64,000 nt of DNA from Bemisia tabaci (GCF_918797505.1 NC_092801.1:7502001-7566000), one strand, 5' to 3'. Positions 1 through 9,652 are shown, counted from the first letter of the stretch. Notes: generated by a model from the sequence alone, not told the origin. Translations and numbers: made by a program.

Positions 1-833
1 TGTTTCATCCAAAAGATGACCGGGGCCAACCATCCGCAAGGGTCGAAGGCACGAGCAATATAGGATAGAACTGATCGCTTGGTGACAGGTGTGTCTGAGG
101 AATACGTAGATATCCTATAAATGAACGAATCTATTTCTGGAATCCAACCTGAGCCTAAAACCGAGAGGAAACCATCTTCGAAATCCCTTATACTAACAAA
201 AGTGGCGCGCCTATCCGGGTGTATGTCTGCCATGACTTCCGGGGAGTTACTGGCCATTTTATGGAGGGTAAAACCTCCCTTATCTGCGATGCCGATTAAT
301 TCGTCCTTGAGTTGGATAGTGCAAGGGACATCAGAAGATCCGGTTGTGATGTCATCTACATAAGTATAATCATGCAGTGATTTTGATGCTAGAGGAAAAT
401 CTGGCTTTTCATCAGTAGATAGTTGTCTCACCGAGCGCTGAGCGAGGAAGGCTGATGGGGTGAGACCGTAAGTTACAGTCAGTAACTCATATTCCTGAAT
501 TTCAGACTCAGGATGAGGGCGCCAGAATATGTGTTGATACTGGCAATCTTCGTCTCGAACTAGAACTTGCCGATACATCATCTTGATATCACAGCAGAGA
601 GCTATCGGTTGCAGGCGGAAGTTGAAGATAATATCCGGAATATCCCGTTGCAGTTTAGGTCCTTTCATTAGAAAATCATTGAGAGAGCGCTGATTTTCAT
701 CACGAGCCGAACCATTAAATACGGCGCGGACCTTAGTGGTGCTAGAGGACTCTTTGATGACTGGATGATGTGGTATGATGTATTTGGAGGGCTTATCTGC
801 GAGCTTCATATGATCAAGACTCAAATACTCGAG
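1..833 (-). CDS. BEL/Pao retrotransposon reverse transcriptase (partial, runs off the window)
   Basis: Read on the minus strand, this frame is open from 833 to base 1 without a stop and continues past the window edge. It carries the N-terminal signature of BEL/Pao reverse transcriptase (EYLSLDHM at the start, then KVRAVFNGSA), the QVLVRDEDCQYQHIFWR stretch, LTVTYGLTPSAFLA, and the catalytic box YVDD at 362-351. The FDPCGWLAPV motif near the left edge is the usual BEL sequence leading towards RNase H. In the element this domain copies the RNA genome into DNA. It lies one base (-1) out of frame with the upstream gag-protease ORF, which ends at 821. RNase H, integrase and the 3' LTR must lie to the left of the window. 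Assignment to BEL/Pao is secure from motif order; whether the copy is active cannot be judged. Confidence 0.9.
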
Positions 834-2959
834 AAAAAATTTTGATAGGCTTCATAAAGAGGAGGGTCCTTTTTGAGCCTTCTTTCCAGTGATAAATATT
901 GTTTGAAAGCTTGAGCTCGATTGGAGCCGAGATTTTTTGGGTCACCAGAAAAGGGGAGGGGCACAACATAACGGCCTTGCGGAGTACGAGAGTGCTGCTG
1001 AGCGAATAAATTTTCACAAGCTGTTTCCGCAGGGTCAGGAGCCCTTTTCTGAGAGATGCTTTCAATTTCCCAAAATTTGCAGAGAGCATTTTCAAGAGGT
1101 CGGAGAGTAGTCAAAAATGAGAAAAAATTGAGATGACAATATCGAGAGTCAGATGCAGGAGCATTTCCGATGAGGACCCATCCAAAAATTGATGAGTAAC
1201 AATGAGGATTTGATTGATTTTGGAGCTTTTCACCCAGCATGACGTCACCATACAAATCAGCTCCGAGGAGAAAATCGATTTCGGAAGTCTTGTGGAAGTC
1301 AGGGTCAGCGAGTTGCAGAGAGTTGACTTGAGCTATTACAGAAGCAGCTACATTGAGGGGAGGCTGGGGTTCTGCAATTGATTTCAGTACGAGAGCTGAA
1401 GCTTTAATTTGTGATGATGGCTGAGTGCGTGAGATGAGTGTGCAGTCAGAGCGGCCGATGGGGTTGGGTACGGAGGAACTCGAGAGGCCCGATAAGCGCT
1501 GCTGAAAAGGTTGAATTTTGAGTCCAAGCCGCCTAGCGCATTTTTCTGTTATAGCACTGATTTGTGATCCGTTATCGATCATCACGCGTACTGTTTGAAG
1601 TTCCCCGCTTGAGTCTCTGCATAGGACAAGAGCCGTGCCTAACAGCACAATCTGTGTAGTATTATGCTGGGAAGCACATGTATGCGCAGATTTGGGGGGC
1701 CCTGAGTCATTTGTGGTCAGTGTGGAGTCACCCTGTTTGTCATTCGAAGAGGGGCGATGGAGTAAGGTGTGATGTCTGTCCTTACAAGTATGACAAGTAA
1801 CCTTTGAGCCACACTGTGCGACTGAATGAGAGGTACCAAGACAATTGAAACAATTGCCAGCACTCTTAATAAATTCCCTGCGCTTTTCTGCCGAGAGATC
1901 CGAGAATTTGTAGCATTTATAGATGCTGTGATTGTTGGTCTTGCACAGAGAGCACTTGAAATTTGGAGATTTAGAGGCGTGCAGAGCAGCTTTAGGTGGG
2001 CGTTGAGGAGAGTTATTGGGTGGCTTGGAAGACTGGCGAGTTTCTTTGCCGAGACCCAACATAGAGTCCTCCAATTGTCGCGCCAAATCCTCCAAAAATT
2101 CCACAATTTCGGAGACAGTGGGAAAAACTGAAGCGTCTTTTCTTTCTTCCTCGAATCGTTGTCTGAGCTCGGGTTCGAACTTCCGTAGGATAACTGTAGT
2201 CAATACAGAATTGTCATCATTCTGAGTTTGACCAAGCGCAGCCAAAGCGTCCATGTGGCTAGACAAAAAGGACACGAAAGTTCGGAGAGAGGAGCCGGAA
2301 CTCATAGAGACAGGAGCTGAATCGATGATCTTGCCGATATGAAAAGTTACAATCCGTCTTTTGTTGCTATATCGTTTAGTGAGAGTATCCCAGGCGATTG
2401 TGTAATTTGCTGACGTGAGGGGCAAATGCTTGATAAGAATGAGGGGTTCGCTGGAAAGGCATCCCAAAAGATATTGAAACTTTTCAATGTTGTCTAGAGA
2501 ATCCTGTTTATGAATAGTAGACTCAAAAAGATTTTGAAACGTGATCCACGATTCTATGTCACCATCAAACTTAGGTAACGTTAATTTTGGTAATCGGACG
2601 GAGGACTTGTTCAAAAATGTACCCGTAGTGTTATTCGCACTAGGAGTAGAGGGGGGGGTTTCGTCCGGGAGCAAGGTAAGGAGCAATGCCGTGACAGCAG
2701 CATATTCTTCGTTCACTTTTACGTCAAGAGTGTCGAACTCATCTTCATTATAATCTTCGGGGAGGTCATCCTGGTACATAAGCTTTTTATATAAATCCAG
2801 GTATGAGTTATACTTCGAATGCACCTCCTCCTTATATGCCTTGATTTGATGGATGAGGAGCGAACTCAAGGGATGACTGAGTTTTTTAGCGGTTTCTTTT
2901 ATGAACGCCAGCCGCTTAATGAGTAAGGCGCTTTGGCGAGAGTAAACAGCATATTTCAT
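821..2959 (-). CDS. BEL/Pao Gag and aspartic protease polyprotein
   Basis: A 712-residue ORF. Residues 1-100 are helical and charged; about 120-300 is the DUF1759-type Gag core (begins LPKLTLPKFDGD). Three zinc knuckles follow: CX2CX4HX4C at 336-349 and 370-383, and a CCHH variant at about 389-401. The aspartic protease (peptidase A17 / DUF1758 type) has its active-site motif IDNGSQ at 461-466 and the conserved FLLGAD at 563-568. The C-terminal 80 residues (LPFSGDP onward) are the linker that normally runs directly into reverse transcriptase. Here the ORF instead stops at 821, twelve bases after a T TTT TTC heptamer, while the RT continues in the -1 frame. Role: capsid assembly, genomic RNA packaging and polyprotein cleavage. 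The start ATG at 2959 lies about 360 bases inside the primer binding site, a normal leader length. Apart from the end frameshift the ORF looks intact. Confidence 0.92.
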   Translation of the reverse strand: MKYAVYSRQSALLIKRLAFIKETAKKLSHPLSSLLIHQIKAYKEEVHSKYNSYLDLYKKLMYQDDLPEDYNEDEFDTLDVKVNEEYAAVTALLLTLLPDETPPSTPSANNTTGTFLNKSSVRLPKLTLPKFDGDIESWITFQNLFESTIHKQDSLDNIEKFQYLLGCLSSEPLILIKHLPLTSANYTIAWDTLTKRYSNKRRIVTFHIGKIIDSAPVSMSSGSSLRTFVSFLSSHMDALAALGQTQNDDNSVLTTVILRKFEPELRQRFEEERKDASVFPTVSEIVEFLEDLARQLEDSMLGLGKETRQSSKPPNNSPQRPPKAALHASKSPNFKCSLCKTNNHSIYKCYKFSDLSAEKRREFIKSAGNCFNCLGTSHSVAQCGSKVTCHTCKDRHHTLLHRPSSNDKQGDSTLTTNDSGPPKSAHTCASQHNTTQIVLLGTALVLCRDSSGELQTVRVMIDNGSQISAITEKCARRLGLKIQPFQQRLSGLSSSSVPNPIGRSDCTLISRTQPSSQIKASALVLKSIAEPQPPLNVAASVIAQVNSLQLADPDFHKTSEIDFLLGADLYGDVMLGEKLQNQSNPHCYSSIFGWVLIGNAPASDSRYCHLNFFSFLTTLRPLENALCKFWEIESISQKRAPDPAETACENLFAQQHSRTPQGRYVVPLPFSGDPKNLGSNRAQAFKQYLSLERRLKKDPPLYEAYQNFFSSI

Positions 2960-3322
2960 TTTGAACTGAGGCGAGGATACGACAACTTAAGTAGCAATAA
3001 TAGAGAGCGTAGAGCGGAGGTATGCCGTGAAGCATAAATTGCGTGACTTACAGTTGAAGGCGCTTATCGAAGTCCGCTGCTAGAGAGAGCCGGAGACGGA
3101 CGTCGTGAGCCGATGAGACGGGGAGCGCCGAGGAGAGAGAGGGGGGTAGTCGCGACAACAGCGCAGGCGTCGGACAGAGCTTAGAGAGACTTATCGTAGA
3201 TCGAGACTAGGACAAGTCGAGGAGCGACATAATTGATCGTACAGAGAGATCAAGAGAGGAAGAGAGGTCATTTTCCATTTTTTACTGATTCATAGAAAAT
3301 TACAAAACAACTAAAAGAGAGA
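2960..3322 (-). other. BEL/Pao 5' untranslated leader
   Basis: The stretch between the primer binding site and the gag start codon. It is purine-rich on the plus strand (many GAGAG runs) and has no open frame of note. A packaging signal would be expected here but none can be identified by eye. Confidence 0.6.
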
Positions 3323-3339
3323 TCCGGCCCGAGGGACCA
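3323..3339 (-). other. Primer binding site of the BEL/Pao element (tRNA-Tyr-like)
   Basis: On the minus strand these 17 bases begin TGGTCCCTCGGG, the complement of a tRNA 3' end including CCA. The plus-strand text TCCGGCCCGAGGGACCA resembles the 3' end of insect tRNA-Tyr with two transition differences; that identification is from memory. Five bases separate it from the CA that ends the LTR at 3345-3346. Position and TGG start are diagnostic; the particular tRNA is inference. Confidence 0.7.
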
Positions 3340-3344
3340 AATTT

Positions 3345-4090
3345 TGTCGGGCAGGACAAACCATTAATAATAATAAAATAAATGAAAATCGAAAAAAAAA
3401 TAACTGAGAGGTGTGGACTGTATGAGGTTTTGTGTTAAAGGATACCAGGCTGCGCGGAGCCGGCTTCAGAACGAGTCTGGGTTCCCTAACTTTTTGAGGC
3501 GAGATCGAGATCGAACAAAAATACTAAGAGATGAATGAGTTGATTGAAAAAGAAGTTTCACATGAGAGGCGGAAGGCCAAGAAAATTAACTGACGAATGG
3601 CTGGAAGAGCCTTAATAAGAAACTAAACGAAATTATACGAATTTTAAAGTGAACTTTTAATGAGAGCAAAGAAAACCTAACTAAAACGCGACACCTCTGG
3701 AAACCAGAGGGAAAAGTCTCTACTGGGAATCCAGTAGGAAAACCGAAAATAATATAAAAAAAAAAACCTACTTAAGAGAAAATAATACACTGCTGGGAAC
3801 CAGCAGGAAAAACTTACAATCAGAAAATACTTACTTAGCTGCTGGGATCCAGCAGGAGAGAGAGAGCTTGAGCCGAGAGGTGAGTGACTACTGGAAGCCA
3901 GTAGTTATGGCAAGAGATCGAATACTTACGAATTGGACATGGACCCAGAGGGGACCCTAGTTAGAGCCATGCCAATCCAATTAATGAGAGACGTGAAAAT
4001 AAAGCAGAAAAAACCAACTAGAAAACAAATGATAAAAAAGCTGGGCAAAGCAAAGGCAAAAGTTACATACCCTAATCAGGGTGAGAACAT
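3345..4090 (-). repeat. 5' LTR of the BEL/Pao element (outer end uncertain)
   Basis: The inner end is set by the terminal CA (minus strand) at 3346-3345 next to the primer binding site. The outer end cannot be fixed because the partner LTR lies off the window; a TGTTCTCACC start on the minus strand near 4090 is one candidate. The interval holds five short perfect hairpins between 3694 and 3904 and a longer imperfect one near 3935-3982. Confidence 0.5.
3694..3904. repeat. Array of five covarying 7-bp hairpins inside the LTR
   Basis: Five perfect hairpins at 3694-3710, 3720-3737, 3790-3806, 3839-3855 and 3888-3904. Each has a 7-bp stem ending in CTGG/CCAG and a loop of 3-4 bases. The outer three stem positions differ between copies (CCT, CTA, CTG, CTG, CTA) and are compensated on the other side (AGG, TAG, CAG, CAG, TAG). 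Starts of the last three are exactly 49 bases apart. Confidence 0.85.
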
Positions 4091-4287
4091 AAAATTAAAT
4101 TCTTCTTAAGATTTCTCCGGGAAAAACGGGAGCGGGAGAAAACAGGATAATCAAGGCGATACCCGCGGCATCTACCGGCGCGACGCGGTACCGCGGGATT
4201 TCAGTCGGTTCAGCGCGGGGAGAGATATGCGCTGGCCGTCGGTGACGGCGGCTCATTTCGACGATGCCGCATAACGTTCCAACTGGT
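4091..4287. other. GC-rich flank of the LTR, nothing recognised
   Basis: Contains CpG-rich short palindromic text (for example around 4170-4195) but no ORF or repeat copy that I can tie to another part of the window. Confidence 0.4.
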
Positions 4288-4289
4288 TG

Positions 4290-4440
4290 AACATCGATTG
4301 ATTCACGTTTTCATTTTTCGATCGATTCACGTTTTCATTTTTCGATCGATTCATGTCAATCGAATCGACACCGGTTTTTTAATAATTTGTCGATCGATTC
4401 ACGTTTTCATTTTTTGATCTATTCACGTCGATCGAATCCA
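4290..4440. repeat. CGATCGATTCACG tandem repeat, first block
   Basis: About 24-25-base units of the form CGATCGATTCACGTTTTC plus a T run, repeated three to four times and ending with a CGAATCCATGCCCTCC-like tail. The same motif recurs at 32.66-33.1 kb and at 34.19-34.23 kb, so this is a dispersed satellite-like repeat. Confidence 0.75.
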
Positions 4441-5066
4441 TGCCCTCCAATCAAAATGGGGGAATCTGGCGTTCGATATCAGAACCGGCAACGTTGCTGA
4501 AGTTGAGTACCCGATGGCCGGAGACAGGGGAGCCGGAGCCAAAACGGCGCAGCAGAGCGCGTCAGAGGGAGATGCAGCGGAGCGGCCCGGGCCTGGGGCC
4601 CCCGGAGGCCCCGGCCCGGCCCCCAAACTAAACAAACGCCTAAAAAGGAAGGGAACGCCGTGCCCGGCCGAGGACTTGATTCTGGCCCCCCGACGTCGCG
4701 GAGTTGCCAACCTCGCGGAAAACCAACCGCGGGAGACTCATCAAACGCTCATCGAATGACCGCACTGCCGGGACTGCCGCGCCGGAGTTAGAAAAGCCTG
4801 CCTGGTGCATGAGTGGAGTTTTTGAAAAAATTGAGATTAAAATGATTTCAAGTTTAACTAGTCTGCTGTCCCCCACAATAAGCCTTCAGTTCCCAGAGGC
4901 GTAGGAAGGGGGGCCCAGGGGGGGGGCCTGCCCACCCAGAATTGGAAATAGTATAATCTGGCCCCCCCCGCAGAAATTCTGGAAGGTGCAAAAACACTTT
5001 CTTCAACGGTAAGTCTCTGTCGCCGTGGCCCGTGAGAGGATGCCTTTAAATAGAAAAACCTGTTGA
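4441..5066. other. GC-rich intergenic stretch without a supported gene
   Basis: Short overlapping open frames on both strands result from high GC; none has recognisable domains. Around 4905-4975 G and C runs are arranged as a rough inverted repeat. Confidence 0.4.
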
Positions 5067-5104
5067 ATGCAACAATTTCAAAGTATTTTAACCTTAAAGC
5101 TGGG

Positions 5105-5570
5105 TGATGTTTTCACAAGTTCCGGGAAATCCAAAAGATCCGGAAAATCTCGGGAAAAATTCAGGAAAATTTCAAAAGTTCCGAGAAAATTTCGGAAAAC
5201 GCAAAGGATCGGGAACCTCTCGGGAGTCTCAAAAGTACCGGGAAAAATTCAGGAAAGTGTCAAAAGTTCCGGAGAATGCAAAAGCTCCGGGAAAAATTCA
5301 GGAAAATCTCGAAAGTTCCGAGAAAATTTCGGAAAATGCAAAAGATCCGGAACGTTTTGAGAATTTTCAAAATTCCGGGAAAAATAAAAGAAAATCTCAA
5401 AAGTCGGAGAAAATTCCGGAAAACGCAAAGGATCGGGAACCTCTCGGGAATCTCAAAAGTACCGGGAAAAATTCAGGAAAATCTCAAAAGTTCCGGAGAA
5501 TGCCAAAGCTCCGGGAAAAATTCAGGAAAATCTCAAAATTTCCGAAATTCGGTTCTATTTCCGGGGACAT
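5105..5570. repeat. Purine-rich higher-order tandem repeat (CCGGGAAAAATTCAGG type)
   Basis: About 30-base units built on CCGGGAAAAATTCAGG and TCTCAAAAGTTCCG. A larger unit of about 224 bases is visible: the stretch starting GGAAAACGCAAAGGATCG near 5194 recurs near 5418 with few changes. The tail (CCGAAATTCGGT ... GGGAGCACTG) recurs at 7344-7380, where a single unit also lies (7255-7380). A further fragment is at 6935-6985. Apparent lysine-rich frames here are by-products of the repeat. Confidence 0.85.
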
Positions 5571-6556
5571 GGGAGCACTGGGCACGACCCCAGGAAGGAA
5601 GAAAGTGCTCGAAAGCGACGACGACCGCTCGGACACGCGTGGGCTGTGACGTGGTCGCCGTCGCGATCATGACCACGGTCAAGACGGCATCGCCGAACCG
5701 AACCCGGCGACCAACAAAATAACTCATTAAAATATACACGCGAGCGGGCGAACCAAACCGAAACCGGCCGAAACAAAAATGCAGCCGCGACGGGGGGGGG
5801 GGGGGGGCGAGAAGGGGGGGCAAGTTGCGCCGGGTCAGGGAACAGCACGACGGAGGAGAGCGAAAAGCTGGAAAAAAAACGAAGCTAGTTAGGGAGACAG
5901 TCGAACCATAACCTTGGATAAGTTGTATAATATTAACTCCCGCGAATTCGGGCCGGATCCGAGTGCATTGGACTGTAACCTTGAGCGGTTGCCAGTCGCC
6001 GAAAAAAGCGGCGCCGCACAGTGGAGCCGATCACGCCATTCGTGGAGCTCGAACATGCACTGGAAAAAAAAACAAGGAGAAACATCCAACATGAATATGT
6101 TGGAAAAGCGTGCCGAGCAACTGAAATTTCGGAGACATGAGCTTGAATGAATCGCTGAACCAAGAGCTAATAATATCAGCTGTTTTGATATGGCATTCTA
6201 TCATGGAGTAATGCATAGGGCTCATGTTGTATAGTCAATGGGTACGAAGCACCCATTAAAGTGCGGCGGGAAAAAATATTCTAGATTCAAATCGCTCTAG
6301 CGTAAAAAAGGGTTTTTGAAGGATCTGTCAAATGAAATAATACGGTTTTGACCGGAAAATGTTCTCAAGGGTTTCCAGTAACAGAATAATTCGGTTTCTC
6401 GATGAATGACCTTCAGGGCTTGACACTATAACGGTTCAAAAACGAAAGAACGGATCCGACGGAAAAAAAATTCGGACCGCCCCTTGAAAAGCATTGGTCG
6501 ATCGGTGTGCTGTACTACAGTACATCCGAGTGATTTCAAAAAGCGAGCCCTATAGG
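5571..6556. other. No gene recognised; contains a 16-base G run
   Basis: Moderate GC to 5830, then ordinary AT-rich sequence. The G run is at 5792-5807. Short frames have no family resemblance. Confidence 0.4.
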
Positions 6557-6783
6557 CACGCTTAAAAAACACATTGGATCTAGAGTCCAGACTCTTAAAA
6601 ACATCGACAAGAAAAAATACTCTTGATTCAATCGGATTTTTGCTTAAATCAAGAACCAAGACTCTTAATTTGAGCGGATTTCCTTTTGATTTAAGCTTAA
6701 ATCTGATTGAATTAAGAGTATTTTTTCTTGTCAATGTTTTCAAGAGTCTGGACTCTAGATCCAATGTGTTTTTTTTTCCAGTG
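6557..6783. mobile_element. MITE family A (CACTGGAAAA termini), copy 1
   Basis: A 227-base near-palindrome. Both ends read inward from AAACACATTGGATCTAG, then GTCCAGACTCTT, then a CGACAAGAAAAAATACTC stretch. The arms are about 80 bases. Other copies begin with a clear CACTGG, here degraded to CACGCTT on the left but kept as CCAGTG on the right. No coding capacity; superfamily not determined. Confidence 0.85.
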
Positions 6784-7254
6784 TGGGATTTGCGACCACC
6801 AGGGTGACTACTAAAACAGGCTGGCCAAAAATCAGTACTTTTAAAGCATACTTATATTTCCAAGGATTTCAGTACCTCCTTAGCAGAAAACTTCAGTACT
6901 TTGTCAGTACCTCCAATTCTTTTTATATTTTTTCAAGAGTTCCTAGAAAGTTCATAAAAATGCAAAAGATCCGGAACTGTTGACCGTCACTGATTGGAAG
7001 AAATTGGAACAAAAATGTCCCGAATCCCGGAACTTTTGACGAGCATAGAATGGGAGCACTGGTTTACATTTTCATTGATACGAAGAGTCAGGGGTGCTCC
7101 TGCCTCCTGCTCAGCGAGAGGTTTCTTGGAGGAACTACTCCTCAACTTTTAGATTGGGGGAAGGGGGTTGGGGGGCTCCTTGGGGAAATATTCTCCTTCC
7201 TCCAGGGAATGTCCTCTTCTCTCTAAGAAAATCCTATCCCCCCCCCCCCAAGGA

Positions 7255-7380
7255 AAAAAGCTCGTAAAAATGCAAAATATCCGGAACATTTCGGGTATTT
7301 CAAAAGTTCCGGGAAAAGTTCAGGAAAATCTCAAAAAATCCGAAATTCGGTACCAATTCCGGGAAATGAGAGCACTGATG
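7255..7380. repeat. Single unit of the CCGGGAAAAATTCAGG repeat
   Basis: Same text as the 3' end of the 5.1-5.57 kb array, including the CCGAAATTCGGT and GAGCACTG tail. It shows the repeat is dispersed as well as tandem. Confidence 0.75.
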
Positions 7381-7787
7381 TATTGACATTATGTCATTCA
7401 TGTCCGATGCTTACTATCGACTAGCTCCACTGTTCGGCGGGGCCCGTTTGGGGCGGGATCGGCGCGGCAGATGGCAGCACTGTCGTCGTGGGTCCTCCAG
7501 CCAGACTCGCCTCGGTATCAATGACCGGGCCGGGCTGGATTCGACGGCCAAACCGGTCCCACTGCAGCGCCGCGGTTTTTTGCAGACTCCTCGCCCTCCG
7601 CGCTGCGCTGCGCCTCCTTGCACTCGGCGCGCCTGAAAACCACGGCCCGCGCAAAAAAGGCCGGTCTCTCGAATATTTAGCGTGCCTCTCCCGGGCCGGG
7701 ACATGCGTCGTGGCTCTGCATGGCCGCCCCGCAGACGAAATATTTACCCCCCCCCCCCCCTATCCCTCCCGCACAACAGGACCCCTC
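7381..7787. other. CpG-rich block, no supported gene
   Basis: GC-rich sequence with overlapping frames on both strands and a 14-base C run at 7747-7760. No frame has a recognisable domain or splice arrangement. It could be a CpG-rich promoter remnant, but nothing supports a transcript. Confidence 0.4.
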
Positions 7788-7795
7788 GGTTCAAA

Positions 7796-8582
7796 TAGAG
7801 TACCTGTATACTAGAGTACCTGTATAGCGAGAGTATGGACAGATGTGAAACTCCGAAAATCCACCAGGCCTTCACCGATGCCTCCGCGAATAAAGTTAGG
7901 GCCCAGAAATGCAGCCAACCTATGAATTTCAATTATCCAGAACGGTTTACTAATACTATTGTTACGAACCGTCGTTTATTAAGCACGTGTTTGACTCAGT
8001 TTTTGCATAAATTTACTCAATTTTGCGGAAGAACGCTCATTTCTGTACATTCTTGGCCATCTTGGTTAGAATTGGAACCTGCAGACTGGCAGTGAAATTT
8101 TGTGCGTTAGAAGTTGGTTAGAAGGGTGGCTGCACTTTTGGGCCCTAAGACCTCCATGAAGCGATCTGTCCATACTCTCGCTATACAGGTACTCTACTGT
8201 ATACCGGGAGTATGGACAGATCGCTTCATGGAGGTCTTAGGGCCCAAAAGTGCAGCCACCCTTCTAACCAACTTCTAACGCACAAAATTTCACTGCCAGT
8301 CTGCAGAGTCTGCATAGTCCAATTCTAACCAAGATGGCCAAGAATGTACAGAAATGAGCGTTCTTCCGCAAAAATGAGCAATTTTATGCGAAAACTGAGT
8401 CAAATACGTATTTTATAAACGACGGTTCGTAACAATAGTATTCGTAAATCGTTCTGGATAATTGAAATTCATAGGTTGGCCGCATTTCTGGGCCCTAACT
8501 TTATTCGCAGAAGCATCGGTGTAGGCCTGATGGATTTTTGGAGTTTCACATCTATCCATACTCTCGCTATACAGGTACTCTA
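7796..8582. mobile_element. hAT-like element: two head-to-head copies forming a 787-bp palindrome
   Basis: Termini are TAGAGTACCTGTATA and its inverse, flanked by a perfect 8-bp target duplication GGTTCAAA (7788-7795 and 8583-8590), the size hAT transposases make; TAGAG fits hAT ends. The left end carries the terminal 15 bases twice (7796 and 7812). From 7812 to about 8197 is one about 385-bp copy bounded by TATAGCGAGAGTATGG ends; from about 8200 to 8582 is the same sequence inverted. The arms match over almost their full length. No transposase is encoded. A partial third copy lies at 27447-27668. Confidence 0.9.
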
Positions 8583-8638
8583 GGTTCAAACAACTGGATC
8601 TCCATCCAGAGGACCTACAGCGAATTTCGGCTTAGCTA

Positions 8639-8866
8639 CAGGGTTTTTTTCAAAAGTCACGCACCACTGGCCATGAGGGGGGTGGCCATTTGAAATTTTT
8701 GAGCTGTCCCTCCCCCCTCCCCCTGAGGGAGTCAAAAACTGGGAAGCACCTAAAGAATTTTCCCCTTCGATATGAGGAAAAAGTCTTAAACCCCTTAAAC
8801 CGCAAGTCGATATCTTAATTAGAACTAAAGTTATGACCAGCGGTGCGTGACTTTTGAATAACCCTG
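8639..8866. mobile_element. Tc1/mariner-like MITE flanked by TA
   Basis: Inverted ends CAGGGTT...CAAAAGTCACG and CGTGACTTTTGAATAACCCTG, with TA on both outer sides (8637-8638 and 8867-8868). About 228 bases, no ORF. A related left end occurs at 27153-27180 inside another element. Confidence 0.8.
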
Positions 8867-8964
8867 TATGAATCGTATTTGATAGTGGTTCGACGTATCG
8901 TTTTACGAGCTACAAGTTTTGGCGCAGCCTGATATTGTAATTCCTATTTGTAAAATGTAGACCA

Positions 8965-9229
8965 ATTGAGGGGCTGGGAGGACAAGGCGCATAAGTGCAG
9001 TTTTTTGAAGAAATTAAGTTACCAATAATTTTAAGTAAAACTTGTCTGAAGGCGAATTCTGTGAAAAATTCGCTCCCGAATTCCAATTTTGAAGCATTAA
9101 AAAGTCAGTTTGAACTTTCTCTCCGCCATGAGGATTCATGTAATTCCGAAACTTCAAACATGTATCACTCGAAATAGCAAAAACTGCACTCGTGTCATCG
9201 TGTGCCTTGTCCTCCGTCCGAGCCCCTCT
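8965..9229. mobile_element. MITE family B (GAGGGGCTTGGAGGACAAGG ends), copy 1
   Basis: Inverted ends of about 35 bases reading GAGGGGCTGGGAGGACAAGG inward from the left, and the degraded inverse at right. Inside, conserved blocks (AAAATTCGCTCCC, CATGAGGATTCATG) recur in the copies at 30.9, 38.3, 42.9 and 43.2 kb. Confidence 0.85.
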
Positions 9230-9650
9230 TTTGAGAAAACGTTTTCCAGGCGGTGCTACAGCTGAGAGGAAAATAGCCTCTCCTTCGGATGTTGGCTGCG
9301 AACTTCACGTTGCAATTTCTGCGAGTCATGATCATGTTCGGCGTCGTAACTGGTTTTCACGGAGCCAGCGCATGGCATAGGTAAGTTCGCCGAAACCCTT
9401 GCCAAAAATACGCTCGGGGGGCCAGGTAAGGATTCGGGCACCAACCGAAAGAATACCTGAGCGTTGTTGCGAAGTTTAACGGGGAAAAATACGCCGAACA
9501 TCGATGACTCAAGCTCCTTAAGTCAATTCCACCGCGGTGAGAAAAAATTCCGCATGAGCTGTAGAAAGGTGCAGAATTAACCTCGATGGAAAAAATATCG
9601 AGATTAGTGATGATTATTTCTCCTTAAAATTTTTAGGCGCCCCAGGTAAA
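9230..9650. other. No feature recognised
   Basis: Mixed-composition sequence with short frames only; no repeat copy identified. Confidence 0.4.
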
Positions 9651-9652
9651 AT

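Noticed and set aside
4423..4904. Open frames on both strands with proline- and arginine-rich translations
   Set aside because: High GC removes stop codons on both strands; no recognisable protein family.
5104..5722. Long overlapping lysine- and serine-rich open frames
   Set aside because: They translate a tandem repeat in all three frames with the same repeated words; no domain and no start or splice context.
7391..7814. Several 70-108-codon frames on both strands
   Set aside because: Same composition artefact in a CpG-rich block; the last frame runs into a transposon end.
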